A stretch of DNA of 64,000 bases from Pseudonocardia hierapolitana (GTDB lineage Bacteria; Actinomycetota; Actinomycetes; Mycobacteriales; Pseudonocardiaceae). The notes beneath the pieces are model-generated. The model had not been told where the DNA came from. It worked only from the letters and a program-made list of their open reading frames with translations, and searched no databases. The stretch spans positions 6,882,001-6,946,000 of the forward strand of contig NZ_VIWU01000001.1 of NCBI RefSeq assembly GCF_007994075.1, in the 5' to 3' direction. A program made the translations under genes and the position numbers. Positions 34,568 through 43,738 of this stretch are shown one piece after another (position 1 is the first letter of the stretch; the number at the start of each line of letters is the position of its first letter).

Positions 34568-34600
34568 TTGACGGTCGACCCGGGTGTGACTACGTTCACA
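34568..34600 (+). promoter_or_regulatory. Promoter with overlapping TGTGA-N6-TCACA operator
   Basis: TTGACG (34568-34573), a 17-base spacer and TACGTT (34591-34596) form a promoter for the operon starting at 34623. A perfect TGTGA (34585-34589) / TCACA (34596-34600) inverted repeat spans the -10. This is the CRP/GlxR consensus spacing, but IclR proteins also use palindromes. Its position over the -10 suggests repression. Confidence 0.65.
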
Positions 34601-34622
34601 TTACTCCGAGGGGGTTCGCATC

Positions 34623-36185
34623 ATGCGACAGACAGCGCCGTCCCGTCGAGATGTGTTGAAGTTCGGCCTGGTCACCGGCGCCGCACTCGCCGGCATGCCC
34701 GGTTGCAGCGCGGTGCCGCGCCGACCGGATCCGGGCACGCCACCCGTCCGTGGCGGGGTGTACAGCCACGGCGCCACCGGCGGTGGGCTGAAGGACACGC
34801 TCGAGCCGTACTTCCCGGTCACCAACCCGGACATCAGCCGCTGCCTGCAGCTCTACGAGCCGCTCCTGCGGTGGGACGCGAACTACGAGATCGAGCCGTC
34901 GGTCGCCGAGTCGGTCACCCCGAACGCCGACAACACGCAGTGGACGGTGCGGATCCGCGACGGCGTGGAGTTCCACCACGGCAAGACCGTCACCGCCGAG
35001 GACGTCATGCACAGCCTCGCGACGGTCACCGACCCGAACAACACCGGGTCGGGCGGCACGGAGCTCGCCACCATCCTGGAGCTGAACAACTCCACGGTCG
35101 TCGACCCCCGCACGATCGTGCTCCGGCTGAACTCCCCGTACGCGGTGCTCGACCAGCTGCTCGCCGAGTACACCGTCGGGATCATCCCCACCGACTTCGA
35201 CATCTCGCACCCGGTCGGCACCGGGCCGTTCGCCTACGAGCACTTCGTGCCCGGGCAGCTGTCCCGGTTCGTGCGGCACGAGAACTACTGGGACGGCCCG
35301 GCATGGGTCGACGAGCTGTTCATCTACGACTTCGCCGACGACGCGGCCAAGGTCAACGCCCTGCTCGCGGGCCAGGTGCAGAGCATCGACAACCTGCCCA
35401 GCTACCTCGCGGGCACGATCGAGCAGCAGGGAGCGTCACCGCTGGTGTCCGAGACCGGTGCCTGGGTGCCGTTCACGATGCGGGTCGACGTCGCTCCGTT
35501 CTCCGACGTCCGGGTGCGGCAGGCGCTGCGACTCATCGTCGACCGGCAGCAGATGATCGACCAGGCGCTGGGCGGCTTCGGCATCCTCGGCAACGACCTG
35601 TACGCCCCGTTCGACCCGGCGTACGCGAGCCACCTGCCGCAGCGCATGCAGGACATCGACCAGGCCAGGTCGCTGCTGCGCCAGGCCGGGCAGGAGAACC
35701 TCGACGTCGAGCTGGTCACCTCCACGGCCGTCGGGGCAGGTGCGGTCGAGTCGGCCAACCTGTTCGTCGAGCAGGCCCGCAAGGCGGGCGTCACGGTCCG
35801 GCTGAACAAGGCCGACGCCAACGTCTTCTACGGCGACCGCTACCTGTCCTGGAACTTCGCGCAGGACTTCTGGAACACCCGCAACTACATCCCGCAGGTG
35901 GCCACGTCGTCGGTCAAGGGCGCCACCTACAACGAGACCCACTTCGAGGACCCGACGTTCACCGCGCTGATCGAGCAGGCCAAGCGCGAGCCGGACCCGG
36001 CGCGGCGCAGGCAGCTCCTGCACGACGCGCAGGAGATCGAGTACGACACCGGCGGCTACATCATCTGGGGCTTCAAACGCCAGCTCGACGCCTACTCCAA
36101 CCTGGTGCAGGGCCTCGAACCGCACCGGTACCTGCCGTGTTCGAACTTCAGGTTCTCCCGAGCGTCCTTCGTGAGGCAGCCATGA
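34623..36185 (+). CDS. ABC substrate-binding protein, family 5 (peptide/nickel/opine type)
   Basis: 520 residues. The N-terminus SRRDVLKFGLVTGAALAGMPGCS has a Tat-like SRRD motif and a lipobox ending in Cys, so the mature protein is probably a lipid-anchored binding protein. The SBP_bac_5 fold is shown by LYEPLLRWDANYEIEPSVAES, WTVRIRDGVEFHHGKTVTAEDV and VRQALRLIVDRQQMI. In this operon the ligand may be carnitine or a carnitine-containing compound rather than a peptide. Its stop overlaps the permease start. Confidence 0.9.
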   Translation: MRQTAPSRRDVLKFGLVTGAALAGMPGCSAVPRRPDPGTPPVRGGVYSHGATGGGLKDTLEPYFPVTNPDISRCLQLYEPLLRWDANYEIEPSVAESVTPNADNTQWTVRIRDGVEFHHGKTVTAEDVMHSLATVTDPNNTGSGGTELATILELNNSTVVDPRTIVLRLNSPYAVLDQLLAEYTVGIIPTDFDISHPVGTGPFAYEHFVPGQLSRFVRHENYWDGPAWVDELFIYDFADDAAKVNALLAGQVQSIDNLPSYLAGTIEQQGASPLVSETGAWVPFTMRVDVAPFSDVRVRQALRLIVDRQQMIDQALGGFGILGNDLYAPFDPAYASHLPQRMQDIDQARSLLRQAGQENLDVELVTSTAVGAGAVESANLFVEQARKAGVTVRLNKADANVFYGDRYLSWNFAQDFWNTRNYIPQVATSSVKGATYNETHFEDPTFTALIEQAKREPDPARRRQLLHDAQEIEYDTGGYIIWGFKRQLDAYSNLVQGLEPHRYLPCSNFRFSRASFVRQP

Positions 36186-37222
36186 CCGACCTCGTGACGC
36201 CGAGTCCCGCAACCGAGACCACGGCGAGCGCGCCGGCGCGCCCGGCGCCGGCCGGTTGGCCCTGGCTGATGTGGTTCGCCCGCCGGATCGGCCTCGCCGT
36301 CCTGACGCTCTGGCTGTGCTCGGTGCTGGTCTTCTTCGCCACCGCCGCGCTCGGCGACCCGGTACGCGCGATCCTCGGCAAGGACTACGCCAGCAGCCCG
36401 GAGCGCGTGGCCGCGCTGCAGGCCGAGCTCCACCTCGACCGGCCCGTGATCGTCCGGTACTTCGAGTGGTTGGGCGGCCTGCTCACCGGCGACCTCGGCA
36501 ACTCCGTCGCCAACGGGCTGCCGGTCGGCGAGCTGGTCGGCGACCGGATCGTCAACTCCGCCGTGCTGGTGCTCGTGTCGGCGATCGTCATGATCCCCGT
36601 CGCGTTCGGCGTCGCGATGATCTCGGCCAACCACCGGGGGAAGCGCACCGACGGCGTGATCCAGATCGTCATGATCACCCTCGCCGGGCTGCCCGAGTTC
36701 GTGGTCGGCATCCTGCTGGTGGCTCTGTTCTCCACGACGGTGCTGCACCTGCTGCCCGCAGTCACCATCGCCGGCGGGGGCGCCCCGCCCTGGTTCGCCC
36801 CGGCCTCGATGGTCCTCCCGGTGCTCACGCTGGTGATCGCCGTGGCGCCGTACGTGGCCCGGATCGTCCGTTCGAGCCTCCTGGAGGTGCTCGACTCCGA
36901 CTACGTCGAGCTGGCCCGGCTCAAGGGCGTGCCGGAACGCATCGTGATGCGCAAGCACGCGCTGCTCAACGCGATCGTCCCGGGCATCCAGGTGATCGCG
37001 CTGCAGTTGGCGTGGCTCGCAGGCGGCATCGTGATCGTCGAGTACCTGTTCTCCTACCCCGGGATCGGGGCGAGCCTCGTCGACTCCGTGCGCAACTCCG
37101 ACTTCCCGATGGTGCAGGTGCTGGCCATGGTGATCGCCGCGGTGTACGTGGGGGTCAACCTGATCGCCGACGTCCTGTCCATCCTGTTCACCCCGCGAGC
37201 GAGGACGGCGATCGCCTCATGA
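36182..37222 (+). CDS. ABC permease, DppB/OppB type
   Basis: 346 residues. After a ~30-residue polar start, six membrane helices follow, with FFATAALGDPVRAILGKDY (the periplasmic loop) and the coupling loop DYVELARLKGVPERIVMRKHALLNAIVPGIQVIALQLAWLAGG. The ATG overlaps the binding-protein stop, and its own stop overlaps the DppC-type gene. The family partners with DppC in a heterodimeric pore. Confidence 0.92.
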   Translation: MTDLVTPSPATETTASAPARPAPAGWPWLMWFARRIGLAVLTLWLCSVLVFFATAALGDPVRAILGKDYASSPERVAALQAELHLDRPVIVRYFEWLGGLLTGDLGNSVANGLPVGELVGDRIVNSAVLVLVSAIVMIPVAFGVAMISANHRGKRTDGVIQIVMITLAGLPEFVVGILLVALFSTTVLHLLPAVTIAGGGAPPWFAPASMVLPVLTLVIAVAPYVARIVRSSLLEVLDSDYVELARLKGVPERIVMRKHALLNAIVPGIQVIALQLAWLAGGIVIVEYLFSYPGIGASLVDSVRNSDFPMVQVLAMVIAAVYVGVNLIADVLSILFTPRARTAIAS

Positions 37223-38043
37223 GCATCGCAACCGCAACGCGTCGAATCGGGCGGCAACGCCGCCTGGTCACCGGCCTGGTGATCACGGTGGTGATCACGG
37301 TGATCGCGATCATCGGGCCGTGGCTCGCCCCGTACGGCGAGAACGAGATCGTCGGCAAGCCCTTCACCATGGAGGGCTCATGGCTGGGCACCGACTACCT
37401 CGGCCAGGACGTGTGGAGCCGGGTGCTGGCCGGCGGCGGCTCGATCCTGGTGATCTCCGTGCTCGCCACCGTGCTCGGCATGGTGCTCGGGATCATCATC
37501 GGGGTGGTGGCCGCGTACTCCGGCGGGTGGCTCGACGAGGCGATCATGCGGCTGAACGACGTCGCGCTCGCCTTCCCGCAGATCCTCCTCGCGCTGCTCG
37601 TGCTCACCGCGGTCGACCAGCCGGCCGCGTGGATGATCGTGCTGCTGGTCGGCTTCTCGCACGCCCCGCGCGTAGCGCGGGTGGCCCGCGGGATGGCGCT
37701 GGGCATCGTGTCCCGCGACTTCGTCCACTCCGCGGAGGCGCTCGGGGAGTCGCGGCTGCGGGTGATCGTGGCCGAGGTACTGCCCAACATGAACGCGCCG
37801 CTGCTGGCCGAGGCCGGGCTGCGGCTCACGTACTCGATCGGCATGGTCGCCGGCATCGGCTTCCTCGGATTCGCCGCCAACCCCGGCGCGGCCGACTGGG
37901 GGCAGATGATCAACGAGAACCGGTTGGCCCTGCTCGTGCTGCCATGGGGCGTGTTGGCGCCCGTGATCGTGATCGGCATCTTCACCGTCGGCACCAACCT
38001 GATGGCCGACGGCATCGCACAGCTCGCACGGCGGGGTGAGTAG
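37219..38043 (+). CDS. ABC permease, DppC/OppC type
   Basis: 274 residues, six membrane helices, with LGTDYLGQDVWSRVLAGG near the N-terminus (typical of DppC/OppC) and the EAA loop VSRDFVHSAEALGESRLRVIVAEVLPNMNAPLLAEAGLRL. The ATG overlaps the DppB-type stop by 4 bases. The fused ATPase begins at the base after its stop codon. Confidence 0.92.
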   Translation: MSIATATRRIGRQRRLVTGLVITVVITVIAIIGPWLAPYGENEIVGKPFTMEGSWLGTDYLGQDVWSRVLAGGGSILVISVLATVLGMVLGIIIGVVAAYSGGWLDEAIMRLNDVALAFPQILLALLVLTAVDQPAAWMIVLLVGFSHAPRVARVARGMALGIVSRDFVHSAEALGESRLRVIVAEVLPNMNAPLLAEAGLRLTYSIGMVAGIGFLGFAANPGAADWGQMINENRLALLVLPWGVLAPVIVIGIFTVGTNLMADGIAQLARRGE

Positions 38044-39825
38044 ATGAACGTCCTCGAAGCGCGCTGCAGCCTCACCAACCTCCGGGTGGCGCTCAGCGGA
38101 CGTGCCGTCGCCGTGGACGTCGTCGACGAGATCAGCCTCGAGCTGCACCCCGGCGAGGTCGTCGGATTGGTCGGCGAGTCCGGCTCCGGCAAGACCACCG
38201 TCGGCACCGCGCTCCTGGGCTACTGCCGGCACGGCGCGGTCATCGAGCGCGGCACCCTGATGTTCGAGGGCCAGGACATCCTGGCCATGCCCTGGGAGCA
38301 GGTCCGCGAGAACCGCGGCATGAAGATCGCCTACGTTCCGCAGGACCCGGGCGCCGCGCTCAACCCGGCGATCCGGATCGGCCGCCAGATCGTCGAGCTG
38401 CTGGAGCTGTACAACGTCGGCACGGCCGAGGAGCGCCTCGCCCGCGCGAGGGCCGGGCTACGTGAGGTGGGCCTGCCCGACGACGACGAGTTCCTCGCGC
38501 GCTACCCGCACCAGCTCTCCGGCGGCCAGGTGCAGCGGGTCGCGCTGGCGATGGCGTTCCTGCCCAGGCCCAAGGTGCTCGTGCTCGACGAGCCCACCAC
38601 GGGCCTGGACGTCACCACCCAGGGCATGGTGCTGCGCACCATGGCCGAGCTGTGCCGCAGCTACCAGGTGGCGGCCCTGTACGTCACCCACGACCTGGCC
38701 GTCGTGGCGAACATCGCCGACCGGGTCGCGGTCATGTACGCCGGGCGGATCATCGAGCTCGGCCCGAGCGAGTCGCTGTTCTCCCAGCCGGCGCACCCGT
38801 ACACCCGGGCGCTGCTGGACGCCATCCCGCACCTGTCCCGGGCCCGCGCGCTCACCGGCATCCCCGGCAGCACGCCGGGGCCGGGCCGCCGCCCGTCCGG
38901 CTGCCGGTTCCACGACCGCTGCGAACACGTCCAGGACCGGTGCCGGGAGATCGACCCGCCGGACATCCGGGTCGGCCCGGACCACACCGCGAAGTGCCTG
39001 CGCATCGGCGAGATCGGCACCTGGGACATCAACCGGGGCAACGTCGCCGACACCGACCCGAGCAAGAAGCGGGACATCATCCTCAGGGTCGAGGACCTGC
39101 GGGTGTTCTACGGCCGCAAGGAGGTCGTGCGCGGCGTCGGCTTCGACGTGGGCAAGGCCGAGGTGGTGGCGCTGGTCGGCGAGTCGGGCAGCGGCAAGAC
39201 CACGATCTCCCGGTGCGTCGGCGGCCTGCACGAGGAGTGGACCGGCGACCTGACCTTCGACGGGCGAGCCCTCGGCAAGGGCGCCCGGGCGCGCAGCGTG
39301 GAGGACCGCAAGCGGATCCAGTACATCTTCCAGAACCCGTACCTCTCCCTGAACCCGCGCCTGACGATCGCCCAGATCGTGGCCCGGCCGATGGAGCTGT
39401 TCGGCATCGCCAAGGGCAAGGCCGCCCGGGACCGGGTGGTGGAGCTCCTGGACGCGGTGGCGCTCGGACCGACCGTGCTCGACCTCCGCACCGACCGGCT
39501 CTCGGGCGGCGAGCGGCAGCGGGTGGCGATCGCGAGGGCACTGGCCGCGGAACCCGACCTGCTGGTCTGCGACGAGATCACCTCGGCGCTGGACGTGTCG
39601 GTGCAGGGCTCGATCGTGGCGCTGCTGGAGGACCTCCGGAAGACCCGCGGGATCAGCATGCTGTTCGTCACCCACAACCTCGCCCTCGTCCGTTCGATCG
39701 CGGCGCGGGTGCAGGTGCTCAACGGGGGCGAGCTCGTCGAGTCGGGGTTCGTGGTCGAGGTCCTCGACTCGCCGCAGCAGGAGTACACGAAGCGGCTGCT
39801 GAGCAACTCGCCCGCGGTCGGCTGA
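38044..39825 (+). CDS. Fused double ABC ATPase (DppD-DppF type)
   Basis: 593 residues carrying two complete ATPase domains. Domain 1 (~residues 1-330): [31 protein letters not shown], then the oligopeptide-type Cys-rich tail [14 protein letters not shown]. Domain 2 (~340-590): [36 protein letters not shown]. The second half lacks the Cys-rich tail. Peptide importers usually encode two separate ATPases; here one gene carries both. It begins directly after the DppC stop. Confidence 0.93.
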   Translation: MNVLEARCSLTNLRVALSGRAVAVDVVDEISLELHPGEVVGLVGESGSGKTTVGTALLGYCRHGAVIERGTLMFEGQDILAMPWEQVRENRGMKIAYVPQDPGAALNPAIRIGRQIVELLELYNVGTAEERLARARAGLREVGLPDDDEFLARYPHQLSGGQVQRVALAMAFLPRPKVLVLDEPTTGLDVTTQGMVLRTMAELCRSYQVAALYVTHDLAVVANIADRVAVMYAGRIIELGPSESLFSQPAHPYTRALLDAIPHLSRARALTGIPGSTPGPGRRPSGCRFHDRCEHVQDRCREIDPPDIRVGPDHTAKCLRIGEIGTWDINRGNVADTDPSKKRDIILRVEDLRVFYGRKEVVRGVGFDVGKAEVVALVGESGSGKTTISRCVGGLHEEWTGDLTFDGRALGKGARARSVEDRKRIQYIFQNPYLSLNPRLTIAQIVARPMELFGIAKGKAARDRVVELLDAVALGPTVLDLRTDRLSGGERQRVAIARALAAEPDLLVCDEITSALDVSVQGSIVALLEDLRKTRGISMLFVTHNLALVRSIAARVQVLNGGELVESGFVVEVLDSPQQEYTKRLLSNSPAVG

Positions 39826-39838
39826 AGGGAGCCGGGGG

Positions 39839-40726
39839 TTGAACCGGAAAGTCATCATCACCTGTGCGCTGACCGGTGCCGGGGACACCGTCGGCCGGTC
39901 CGAGCACGTGCCGGTCACCCCGGAGCAGATCGCCGCGTCCGGCATCGAGGCGGCCCGAGCGGGGGCGGCGATCGTGCACGTCCACGTGCGGGACCCGCGC
40001 ACCGGCGCCGGCTCGCGCGACGTGGCGCTCTACCGGGAGGTGGTGCGGCGGCTGCGGGAGAGCGACGTGGACGTCGTGATCAACACGACCGCGGGCATGG
40101 GCGGTGACCTCTACCTGGACCCGCAGGACCCGTCCGGGTTCGCCGAGGGCACCGACCTGGTCAACGGGATCGAGCGGCTCGCCCACGTCGAGGAGCTGCT
40201 GCCCGACATCTGCACGCTCGACTGCGGCAGCCTGAACTTCGGCGAGGGCAGCCTGGTCTACGTCAGCACGCCGGACATGCTGCGGGCCGGGGCCAAGCGG
40301 ATCCAGGAAATCGGGGTGCGGCCGGAGCTGGAGATCTTCGACACCGGGCACCTCTGGTTCGCCAACAAGCTCCTGGACGAGGGCCTGATCGACCCGCCCG
40401 GCATGTACCAGCTGTGCATGGGCATCCCGTACGGCGCCCCACCCGAGCCGGCCCTGCTGGCGGCCATGGCGGCGCAGATCCCGCCCGGCGTGGTGTGGGC
40501 ATCGTTCGCCCTCGGCCGGATGCAGATGCCGTGGGTGGCGCAGTCGGTGCTGCTCGGCGGGCACGTGCGGGTGGGGCTGGAGGACAACCTCTACCTCGGG
40601 CGCGGCAACAAGGTCAGCAACGCGGCGCTCGTCGCCAACGCGGTCACGATCATCGAGGCGATGGGCGCCGAGGTCGCCACGTCGGACGAGGCGCGGGAGA
40701 TCCTCTCCCTGCGGCCCCGCACATGA
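39839..40726 (+). CDS. cdhC: BKACE-family enzyme, probable dehydrocarnitine cleavage enzyme
   Basis: 295 residues, beta-keto acid cleavage enzyme (formerly DUF849) with a Zn-binding TIM barrel. Zn ligands lie in VHVHVRDP (~residues 45-52) with later His/Glu. By family and neighbours it should condense 3-dehydrocarnitine with acetyl-CoA, giving betainyl-CoA and acetoacetate. The start is a TTG, the first in this stretch, chosen because GGAGCCGGGGG precedes it and the family N-terminus [11 protein letters not shown] follows. The carnitine dehydrogenase ATG overlaps its stop. Other BKACE substrates exist, so the assignment leans on context. Confidence 0.85.
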   Translation: MNRKVIITCALTGAGDTVGRSEHVPVTPEQIAASGIEAARAGAAIVHVHVRDPRTGAGSRDVALYREVVRRLRESDVDVVINTTAGMGGDLYLDPQDPSGFAEGTDLVNGIERLAHVEELLPDICTLDCGSLNFGEGSLVYVSTPDMLRAGAKRIQEIGVRPELEIFDTGHLWFANKLLDEGLIDPPGMYQLCMGIPYGAPPEPALLAAMAAQIPPGVVWASFALGRMQMPWVAQSVLLGGHVRVGLEDNLYLGRGNKVSNAALVANAVTIIEAMGAEVATSDEAREILSLRPRT

Positions 40727-41679
40727 CCGACCGCATCACTCCGGAGCGGGTCCGCACGGTCGCCTGCATCGGGGCCGGGGTGATCGGCGGCGGCTGGGTG
40801 GCCTACTTCCTGGCCCGCGGGTTCCGGGTGCGCGCCTGGGATCCCGCTGCCGACGCCGAGGCACGGCTGCGCACGCTCGTAGAGGCGGCCTGGCCCGCGC
40901 TCACGGAGCTGGGCCTCGCGCCCGGCGCGAGCGGGGACGACCTCACCGTCACCCGTGAGCTGGCCGAGGCCGTGGCCGGCGCGGACTACGTCCAGGAGAG
41001 CGCCCCTGAGCAGCTCGACCTCAAGCGCAGGCTGCTCGCCGACATCGACGCGGCCACGCCCGAGCACGTCGTCATCGGCTCGTCCACCTCCGGCTACGGC
41101 ATGACCGAGATGGCGGTCGACGCCGTGGGCGGGCACCGGCTGGTCGTCGCGCACCCGTTCAACCCGCCGTACCTGATCCCGCTCGTCGAGGTCGTCGGGG
41201 GCAAGCGCACCGCGGCCGACGTCGTCACCTGGACCGCCGACTTCCTCCGGCACGTCGGCAAGTCGGTGATCGTCATGGACCGGGAGGTGCCCGGCTTCAT
41301 CGCCAACAGGCTGCAGGAGGCGCTGTGGCGGGAAGCCCTGCACATGGTGGCGAACGGCGAAGCCACCCCCGAGCAGATCGACGCCTCGATCACCGAGGGC
41401 CCCGGCCTGCGCTGGGCCTTCCACGGGCCGATGCTCACCTTCCACCTGGCGGGCGGCCCCGGAGGCATGGCGCACATGCTCGACCACTTCGGGCCGTCGC
41501 TGCTGTCGCCCTGGACGCGCCTCGAAGCGCCCGAGCTCACGACGGAGCTGCGCGACAGCGTGGTGGCCGGCACCGAGGAGGAGGCCGCCGGGCGGACCAT
41601 CGCCGACCTCGTGCGCGAGCGCGACCGCCTGCTCGTCGACGTGCTGCGGGTGCTCGGCAAGGTGCCCGATGGCGCCTGA
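40723..41679 (+). CDS. cdhA: L-carnitine 3-dehydrogenase
   Basis: 318-residue member of the 3-hydroxyacyl-CoA dehydrogenase superfamily, of the L-carnitine dehydrogenase subgroup. It has the Rossmann [20 protein letters not shown], the [18 protein letters not shown] block, [28 protein letters not shown] (catalytic His) and [17 protein letters not shown]. The subgroup lacks fatty-acyl-CoA binding features. It oxidises carnitine to 3-dehydrocarnitine with NAD. It overlaps BKACE by ATGA and the thioesterase by 11 bases, an arrangement matching the cdh carnitine genes of pseudomonads in content though not in order. Confidence 0.9.
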   Translation: MTDRITPERVRTVACIGAGVIGGGWVAYFLARGFRVRAWDPAADAEARLRTLVEAAWPALTELGLAPGASGDDLTVTRELAEAVAGADYVQESAPEQLDLKRRLLADIDAATPEHVVIGSSTSGYGMTEMAVDAVGGHRLVVAHPFNPPYLIPLVEVVGGKRTAADVVTWTADFLRHVGKSVIVMDREVPGFIANRLQEALWREALHMVANGEATPEQIDASITEGPGLRWAFHGPMLTFHLAGGPGGMAHMLDHFGPSLLSPWTRLEAPELTTELRDSVVAGTEEEAAGRTIADLVRERDRLLVDVLRVLGKVPDGA

Positions 41680-42115
41680 GACCTCGCTGCAGCCCTGGCG
41701 CGAGGACGTCCGGCCGGAGTGGATCGACTACAACGGCCACCTGTCCGAGGCCTACTACGTGCTGGTGTTCGGGCACGCCACCGACGCCGTGATGTTCGGG
41801 CTCGGCATCGACCCGCCCGTCACGGGCACCTCGCTCTACACGGTCGAGGCGCATGTCCGCTACCTCGACCAGGTGCTGCCGGGGGCGCGGCTGGAGGTGC
41901 GGACCTCGGTGATCGGGGTGACCGCCAAGTTGCTCTGGCTCTGGCACGAGATGTGGTCCGACGGTCGGCTGCGCGCCACCGAGGAGGTGCTCACCGTGCA
42001 CGTCGACGCCGGGGCCGGGCGGTCCAGCCCGTTCCCGGACGAGCTGCGCTGGCGACTCGAGGCGTTGCGGGTTCCGGTCCCCGAGCACGCCTCCCGGCGG
42101 ATCGCGCCGGGGTGA
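41669..42115 (+). CDS. cdhB: Acyl-CoA thioesterase, probable betainyl-CoA thioesterase
   Basis: 148-residue hot-dog thioesterase of the 4-hydroxybenzoyl-CoA thioesterase type, with the catalytic Asp segment VRPEWIDYNGHLSEAYYVLVFGHATDA (D in IDYNGH). In the carnitine route such a protein hydrolyses betainyl-CoA to glycine betaine and CoA. The ATG at 41669 overlaps the dehydrogenase by 11 bases. It ends the operon; the next gene begins ~110 bases later. Confidence 0.87.
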   Translation: MAPETSLQPWREDVRPEWIDYNGHLSEAYYVLVFGHATDAVMFGLGIDPPVTGTSLYTVEAHVRYLDQVLPGARLEVRTSVIGVTAKLLWLWHEMWSDGRLRATEEVLTVHVDAGAGRSSPFPDELRWRLEALRVPVPEHASRRIAPG

Positions 42116-42224
42116 GCGGCCTGCGCAGGCGGAGTGGCCCGGACCCGCGGCCCGGATGATCACCGCGACGCACGGGAATCCACGGAGGACCGTGTCGTCT
42201 GCCGCAGGGATGCGAGGTGACGGG

Positions 42225-43055
42225 ATGTGCCGCTGGCTCGGCTACTTCGGCAGCCCGATCCTGCCCAAGGAGCTCGTCTCCGACCCGGAGCGATCGCTCA
42301 TCGAGCAGAGCAGGCGTGCCGGGCCGCACATGACCGCCGCGAACGGGGACGGGTTCGGCCTGGGCTGGTACGGGCCGCGGGACGGCCCCGCGCTGTTCCG
42401 CAGCACGATCCCCGCGTGGGGTGACGAGAACCTGCGCGAGCTGACCGCGGCGATCGAGTCGCCGCTGTTCCTGGCGCACGTCCGCGCCACCACCGGGACG
42501 CCGGTGCAGCAGACCAACTGCCACCCGTTCCGCTACGGGCGCTGGATCTTCGTCCACAACGGGTACGTCGCCGACTACCTCCGGCTGCGCCGGGAGCTCC
42601 TGTTCGCGATCCGGCCCGACCTCTTCACCAACATCAGGGGCTCGACCGACTCCGAGCTGATGTTCCACCTCGCCCTGACCTTCGGTCTCGAGGAGGACCC
42701 GATCGGCGGTCTGGAGCGGATGGCGGGGCACGTCGAGGCGCTCGGCGCCGCCCACGGCGTTGCCGAGCCGCTGCAGATGACGATCGGCCTGTCCGACGGC
42801 GAGCGGCTCTACGCCGTCCGCTACGCGAGCGGTCCGGTCGTCAACACCCTGCACGTGAGCGAGGACATCGAGGCGGTCCGCCAGCTCTACCCCGCCGACC
42901 AGCGGTTCGCCCACTTCGGCGACGACGCGCGCGTGGTCGTGTCCGAGCCGCTCGTCGCCCTGCCGGGGCTGTGGCACGAGGTGCCGCCGTCCAGCGCGCT
43001 GGTCATCCAGAAGGGCCCCGACGAGGAGCGGCCGTTCCGGCCGCGGAGCGCGTAG
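42225..43055 (+). CDS. Class II glutamine amidotransferase
   Basis: 276 residues. The ATG at 42225 exposes Cys2 after Met removal, the N-terminal nucleophile of class II (Ntn) amidotransferases, and GAGGTG lies 5 bases upstream. HVRATTGTPVQQTNCHPF and FVHNGYVADY form the glutamine-binding region. It lacks a synthetase domain, like YafJ and EgtC-type proteins. EgtC (ergothioneine) partners are not nearby, so its role is open. GLGWYG and STDSELMFHL are standard family motifs. Confidence 0.87.
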   Translation: MCRWLGYFGSPILPKELVSDPERSLIEQSRRAGPHMTAANGDGFGLGWYGPRDGPALFRSTIPAWGDENLRELTAAIESPLFLAHVRATTGTPVQQTNCHPFRYGRWIFVHNGYVADYLRLRRELLFAIRPDLFTNIRGSTDSELMFHLALTFGLEEDPIGGLERMAGHVEALGAAHGVAEPLQMTIGLSDGERLYAVRYASGPVVNTLHVSEDIEAVRQLYPADQRFAHFGDDARVVVSEPLVALPGLWHEVPPSSALVIQKGPDEERPFRPRSA

Positions 43056-43074
43056 CCGGTCGTGGCCGCCCCGG

Positions 43075-43583
43075 TCAGCCGCCGAAGTCCTGCACCCAGT
43101 AGCCGCCGTCCGGGGCGTAACCGACGCCGATGTGCGTGAACGCGCAGTCCTCGATGTTCGCGCGGTGTCCCGCGGAACGCATCCACACGTCCATGACCTC
43201 GGCGGCACCGGCGTAACCGTGCGCGAGGTTCTCGCCGGTGACGTTGCCGTAGCCCGCGGAGCCGATCCGCTCGTCCGAGGACGTCCCGTCGCGATCCTCG
43301 TGGTCGAGATAGCGGTGGCGCGCCATCTCCGAGGCATGTGCCTGGGCGACGGAGCGCAGCCGCTCGTCGGCCTTCACCGGGGCGCAGCCCGCCTGCTTCC
43401 GGATCGCGTTGGTGCGCGCGATCACGTCCGCGGCGAGACCGCGCGCCGCGGCCGCGCCCTGCGCGGCGGGTGCCGCGGCCGCGCCGGCTCCACCGGTCAG
43501 CGGGCTGATCAGCAGTGAGCCGACGAACAGGGAACGAGTGCGATGCCGAGAACAGTGCCGGAATGGCGCCCGAGGCTGACCAT
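43075..43583 (-). CDS. CAP (SCP/PR1)-domain secreted protein with apparent N-terminal frameshift
   Basis: The C-terminal ~125 residues are a clear CAP domain (RTNAIRKQAGCAPVKADERLRSVAQAHASEMA, GSAGYGNVTGENLAHGY, VMDVWMRSAGHRANIED, THIGVGYAPDGGYWVQDFGG). In its frame no start codon lies near a signal peptide; the frame simply stays open into the next gene. An ATG at 43583 starts MVSLGRHSGTVLGIALV in another frame, which would continue into LFVGSLLISPLTGGAGA if one base were added near the CCC run at ~43536. This looks like a real one-base deletion or a sequence error. Cell-wall or secreted location is likely. Confidence 0.72.
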
Positions 43584-43738
43584 GCCGGAAAGCTAACAGC
43601 GGGCTCAGGACCCGAAAGAGAAGTCGGACGTCGTCCGGACAGGAGCGCTGACGGTCACTCCGAGTGACCGACAGCCGGGTGCGGGGCCCGTCGCCCTCCC
43701 GCGGGAATGGGAGCTGCACCGTCGGAGTTGGTCTGCAC

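Noticed and set aside
33674..36181. Long plus-strand frame upstream of the DppB-type permease
   Set aside because: It is the same frame left open over the IclR and binding-protein genes. The translation is low-complexity and the real permease starts at 36182.
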